From positions 1 to 48,113 of IMG/VR virus record IMGVR_UViG_3300028666_000046: DNA of 48,113 bases. One strand, given 5' to 3'. The DNA is from a virus. Under the pieces are notes generated by a model. That model was given only the letters and a program-made list of their open reading frames with translations. It ran no database searches and had not been told where the DNA came from. Below, piece by piece: positions 44,484 to 48,113 of this stretch (positions within the stretch are counted from its first letter, which is position 1; each line of letters begins with the position of its first letter). The position numbers and the translations under genes were made by a program.

Positions 44484-46508
44484 ATGAGTACAAAAGATTC
44501 AAAGTACGCAGGTATCGTCCGCACTAGATATAACAAAGCCAGTTCTTTGTTTGAACCTGTAGCTGAAAGAGTTGAAGTTAATAGAAATCTTTATAAAGGT
44601 TTTATCCAAACTGACGACCAATATGAATGGGATTACTCCCTTGTCGATCAACAAGTTTTTCCTTTAATTAGAAATTATATTGCTCGTTCAAATCCTTCTA
44701 TGACTAAAATTGCTTTGGGAGCTAGAACTTCTGAAGATTTTGACAAGAGACAAATAAATCAGGATGTTGTTAATTGGGAAATTGACCAACTTCCTCTTAC
44801 CCAACTTCTTACAAGAGCATTTTTCTCTAATTATATTGCAGGACGTGCTTATTTTAAGACAGGTTGGAAATATGATCCCCGAGTTGTTGTCAAAAACGAA
44901 AACTACAACTATGTCATGCGACCTCTTCTTAACAGAGCTGACTTAAAATTTGTTCCATTTAATAGAATTTTGATTCCAAATCGAAATATTCCTTCAATTT
45001 ATGACCAACCTTATTATTTAGAAGTTCAACAAATAAGAGTTGGAGATATGATTAAAGATAATGAAACTTATGGATATGAATATTGGGATAAAAAGTTTAT
45101 TGCAAGGCTTAAAAAAGCTGGTGTCCACTCAAAAGCTCTTGATTTTGAAGCTGAATTTGTAACCGATGCCGATACAATGGATGAAATGACTTTCCAGGCT
45201 GCTACTTTTCCAGCAGTTTGTATGCACACGCTTGAAGGAGAAGTAATTTATGTTCCTTTGGTTGATGGAGAAGACATTATTATCAATAAAGACCGAGAAA
45301 ATCCTTTTTGGCATAATCACTACGACATTATTGAACAGGTTGCTTTCCCTGAAGATGATGAATATTACTCAATGTCAGTTGTTGACGCTACAGGAGACTT
45401 CCAAATCGCTGGAACTGAAGTTTTGAATCAAACTCTTACTAATATCCGTGCCATAAATAACAATATGTGGATTACTGGAGCTTCACAGGCTTCAACTCCA
45501 GATTATATGTTCAAACAGAGACCTTCTGGAATTATCCGAGTAGTTGGAGATCCTAATGATGTCGTTGCAGTAAGACCAAATGATTCCACCAGGTCAATGC
45601 TTGCAGTTTCTCAAGATATTTCTAATAAATTTGAAAAAGTTGGTGGAATTTCATCTTTATATAGCTCAGGAGTTCCAGGTAGCAGCATAAACGAGACAGC
45701 TCGTGGAGCACAGGTTATTGATAAAAACGTAGATACTAATATTCAAATGATTTTGGATCTTTTTGGAGAGCAAGTCTTAAAGAAGGTTGGAGAACACTTT
45801 GTCGAATTAAATGCTCAGTTTATTACTGAAGAACAAACTTTTGCTATTACTGATAAAAAGGGTGTTCAGTCAGAATTAAAGGTTTCTCCAGATCAAATTT
45901 CTGCAAACTTTAATGTTTATACGTTCCCAGAAGCTATGGTTAAGCAAACTCCTGCTTCTCGACAAGCTAATTTGCAGAACTTGGCAACTACTTTGAATAA
46001 AGAAGCTGGTCCAGCAGGAGTTCAAATCGACATGGTACCGATATTTGAAAACTTAATAGCTTCTTATCCTGAAATGGAAAATGTTGACGATATTGTTGTT
46101 TCAATTGATGAAAAAGCCAAGAGAGATTACTTAATGCTTGAAAGAGGTCAAATGCCAGAGATTAAAGTCCGAGATCCTCACATGGAATTGATACAGGTTA
46201 TTACAGTTCACTTTGAAGAGTTCCAAAATGAAATGACTCCTGAAGTTCAGGCATTATTCCAAAAGTATTCTCAAACTCACATGCAATATTTACAAGCTGA
46301 AGCTCAAGCAAAAGCGATGATAGCACCACCGCCTCCTAGAATTTCAGAACAACTTAACTTTAAGGATGCACCTCCAAAAATTCAGCAACAAATGGAGGCA
46401 GCAGCGGGAATGACTCCTGATACTGGAAATGTGCCTCCAGCTGATAATACAGGCACGGGTGCACCTAATGGAGCTAATTTAGGAAATATCGTTCAACCAG
46501 GGCAATAA
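44484..46508 (+). CDS. Portal protein (podovirus type)
   Basis: 674 aa. N-terminal DRVEVNRNLYKGFIQTDDQYE-like region (quoted in part), then a wing with RPLLNRADLKFVPFNRILIP, a stem-like beta/helix region and GISSLYSSGVPGSSINETAR, the helix-loop found before the clip in long portals. A C-terminal helical crown is followed by a Pro/Gly/Asn-rich tail. Length fits P22/SU10-like portals. It forms the dodecameric ring at the DNA entry vertex. Confidence 0.8.
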   Translation: MSTKDSKYAGIVRTRYNKASSLFEPVAERVEVNRNLYKGFIQTDDQYEWDYSLVDQQVFPLIRNYIARSNPSMTKIALGARTSEDFDKRQINQDVVNWEIDQLPLTQLLTRAFFSNYIAGRAYFKTGWKYDPRVVVKNENYNYVMRPLLNRADLKFVPFNRILIPNRNIPSIYDQPYYLEVQQIRVGDMIKDNETYGYEYWDKKFIARLKKAGVHSKALDFEAEFVTDADTMDEMTFQAATFPAVCMHTLEGEVIYVPLVDGEDIIINKDRENPFWHNHYDIIEQVAFPEDDEYYSMSVVDATGDFQIAGTEVLNQTLTNIRAINNNMWITGASQASTPDYMFKQRPSGIIRVVGDPNDVVAVRPNDSTRSMLAVSQDISNKFEKVGGISSLYSSGVPGSSINETARGAQVIDKNVDTNIQMILDLFGEQVLKKVGEHFVELNAQFITEEQTFAITDKKGVQSELKVSPDQISANFNVYTFPEAMVKQTPASRQANLQNLATTLNKEAGPAGVQIDMVPIFENLIASYPEMENVDDIVVSIDEKAKRDYLMLERGQMPEIKVRDPHMELIQVITVHFEEFQNEMTPEVQALFQKYSQTHMQYLQAEAQAKAMIAPPPPRISEQLNFKDAPPKIQQQMEAAAGMTPDTGNVPPADNTGTGAPNGANLGNIVQPGQ

Positions 46509-46510
46509 GT

Positions 46511-46516
46511 TATAAT
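46511..46516 (+). promoter_or_regulatory. -10-only promoter for the 119-aa gene
   Basis: TATAAT AAAAT ATG, five-base gap. Confidence 0.6.
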
Positions 46517-46521
46517 AAAAT

Positions 46522-46881
46522 ATGGCAACAGCACTAGATCCACAAAAAAAACCAGACATCCTTATTATTCGAGGAGATACAGTTAGTGTCCCGATAACTT
46601 TCACTGGAATTGATTTAACAGGTTCAACTGTTTTCTTTACAGCTAAACCAGCGATTTCAAATTCAGCTGATGATTCAGATGCAACTATAGAAGCTCAAAC
46701 TTCTTCTCATTCAGATCCAACTAATGGAAAAACAGTAATTGCTTTGACTTCAACTTTGACAAATGTAACGCCTGGAAAATATTTTTATGATATTCAAATA
46801 AAAGCTGCTGATGGAACCATAACTTCTATTCCAGTTAGAATTTTAGAAGTTTTTGGTGATATTACTAGAAGAACAAGCTAA
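46522..46881 (+). CDS. BppU-N-type or Ig-like tail accessory protein
   Basis: 119 aa, beta-rich, with ILIIRGDTVSVPITFTG, STVFFTAKP and GKYFYDIQIKAADGTI, a pattern known from the BppU N-terminal domain and similar phage tail accessory modules. Directly precedes the collagen-like fibre gene, so it probably attaches or orients the fibre. Confidence 0.65.
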   Translation: MATALDPQKKPDILIIRGDTVSVPITFTGIDLTGSTVFFTAKPAISNSADDSDATIEAQTSSHSDPTNGKTVIALTSTLTNVTPGKYFYDIQIKAADGTITSIPVRILEVFGDITRRTS

Positions 46882-46884
46882 AAT
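46879..46884 (+). promoter_or_regulatory. Weak -10-only promoter before the collagen-like gene
   Basis: TAAAATTAAAAT lies nine bases before the ATG at 46894, a weaker form of the motif seen elsewhere. Confidence 0.4.
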
Positions 46885-46893
46885 TAAAATGAA

Positions 46894-48113
<1,220 letters not shown>

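Overview
The window looks like one complete, circularly closed genome of a double-stranded DNA phage with a short tail. Bases 1-219 repeat bases 47895-48113 with five mismatches, and one reading frame (a collagen-like fibre gene) runs across the join, so the unit genome is about 47.9 kb. Phage identity rests on large and small terminase subunits, a long (674 aa) portal of the kind found in podoviruses, an acidic scaffold followed by an SU10-like major capsid protein, adaptor and nozzle-like tail genes, fibres and a lysis cassette. There is no tape-measure or baseplate gene, no integrase, no tRNA and no CRISPR array. DNA is AT-rich and the standard code is used. The host cannot be named. Shine-Dalgarno sites of the AGGAGGTGA type show an ordinary anti-SD.

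Layout, + strand unless stated. 46522-48113 and 2-2174: fibre and receptor-binding genes. 2194-7696: sugar and glycan island (GT2 glycosyltransferase, PIG-L deacetylase, compact UDP-sugar dehydrogenase-like protein, DUF6625-type transferase, SDR epimerase, methyltransferase-transferase fusion) plus two small genes. 7820-10063: scaffold and capsid. 10122-11219: HNH endonucleases around a small gene and two terminators. 15231-11211 (minus): tail adaptor, nozzle-like and other virion genes. 15307-19948: probable ejection protein and two tail-fibre genes. 19984-22785: lysis and membrane cassette with a C39-type peptidase. 36410-22762 (minus): replication and recombination block with an iteron-bearing initiator, DnaB-like and SF2 helicases, SSB, RecA core, NinG, PD-(D/E)XK nuclease and many very small genes; two + strand genes (29340, 29872) interrupt it. 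36645-46508: HNH nuclease, small terminase, small basic proteins, three more glycosyltransferase-type genes, large terminase, portal.

Control signals form the clearest unexplained pattern. At least a dozen promoters carry the same palindrome, about TAGCAnAnnnTnTGCTA, inside the 17-base spacer between a TTGACA-like -35 and the -10. A second class, mostly before virion genes, has only TATAATTARAAT directly followed by ATG. In both classes the predicted transcription start falls at or beside the start codon, so many mRNAs should be leaderless. By contrast, a few minus-strand genes have long structured leaders, including three related hairpins (35582-36462), two Shine-Dalgarno-masking stems and a compact junction-shaped RNA with a possible pseudoknot between recA and ninG (23956-24100).

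How it works together: the phage makes its own initiator, helicases, SSB and recombination proteins but encodes no recognisable DNA polymerase or primase, so it must borrow those. Terminase and portal package DNA into the capsid. Sugar enzymes lying beside the Thr-rich GPT collagen-like fibre suggest decoration of the phage's own fibres or remodelling of the host surface.
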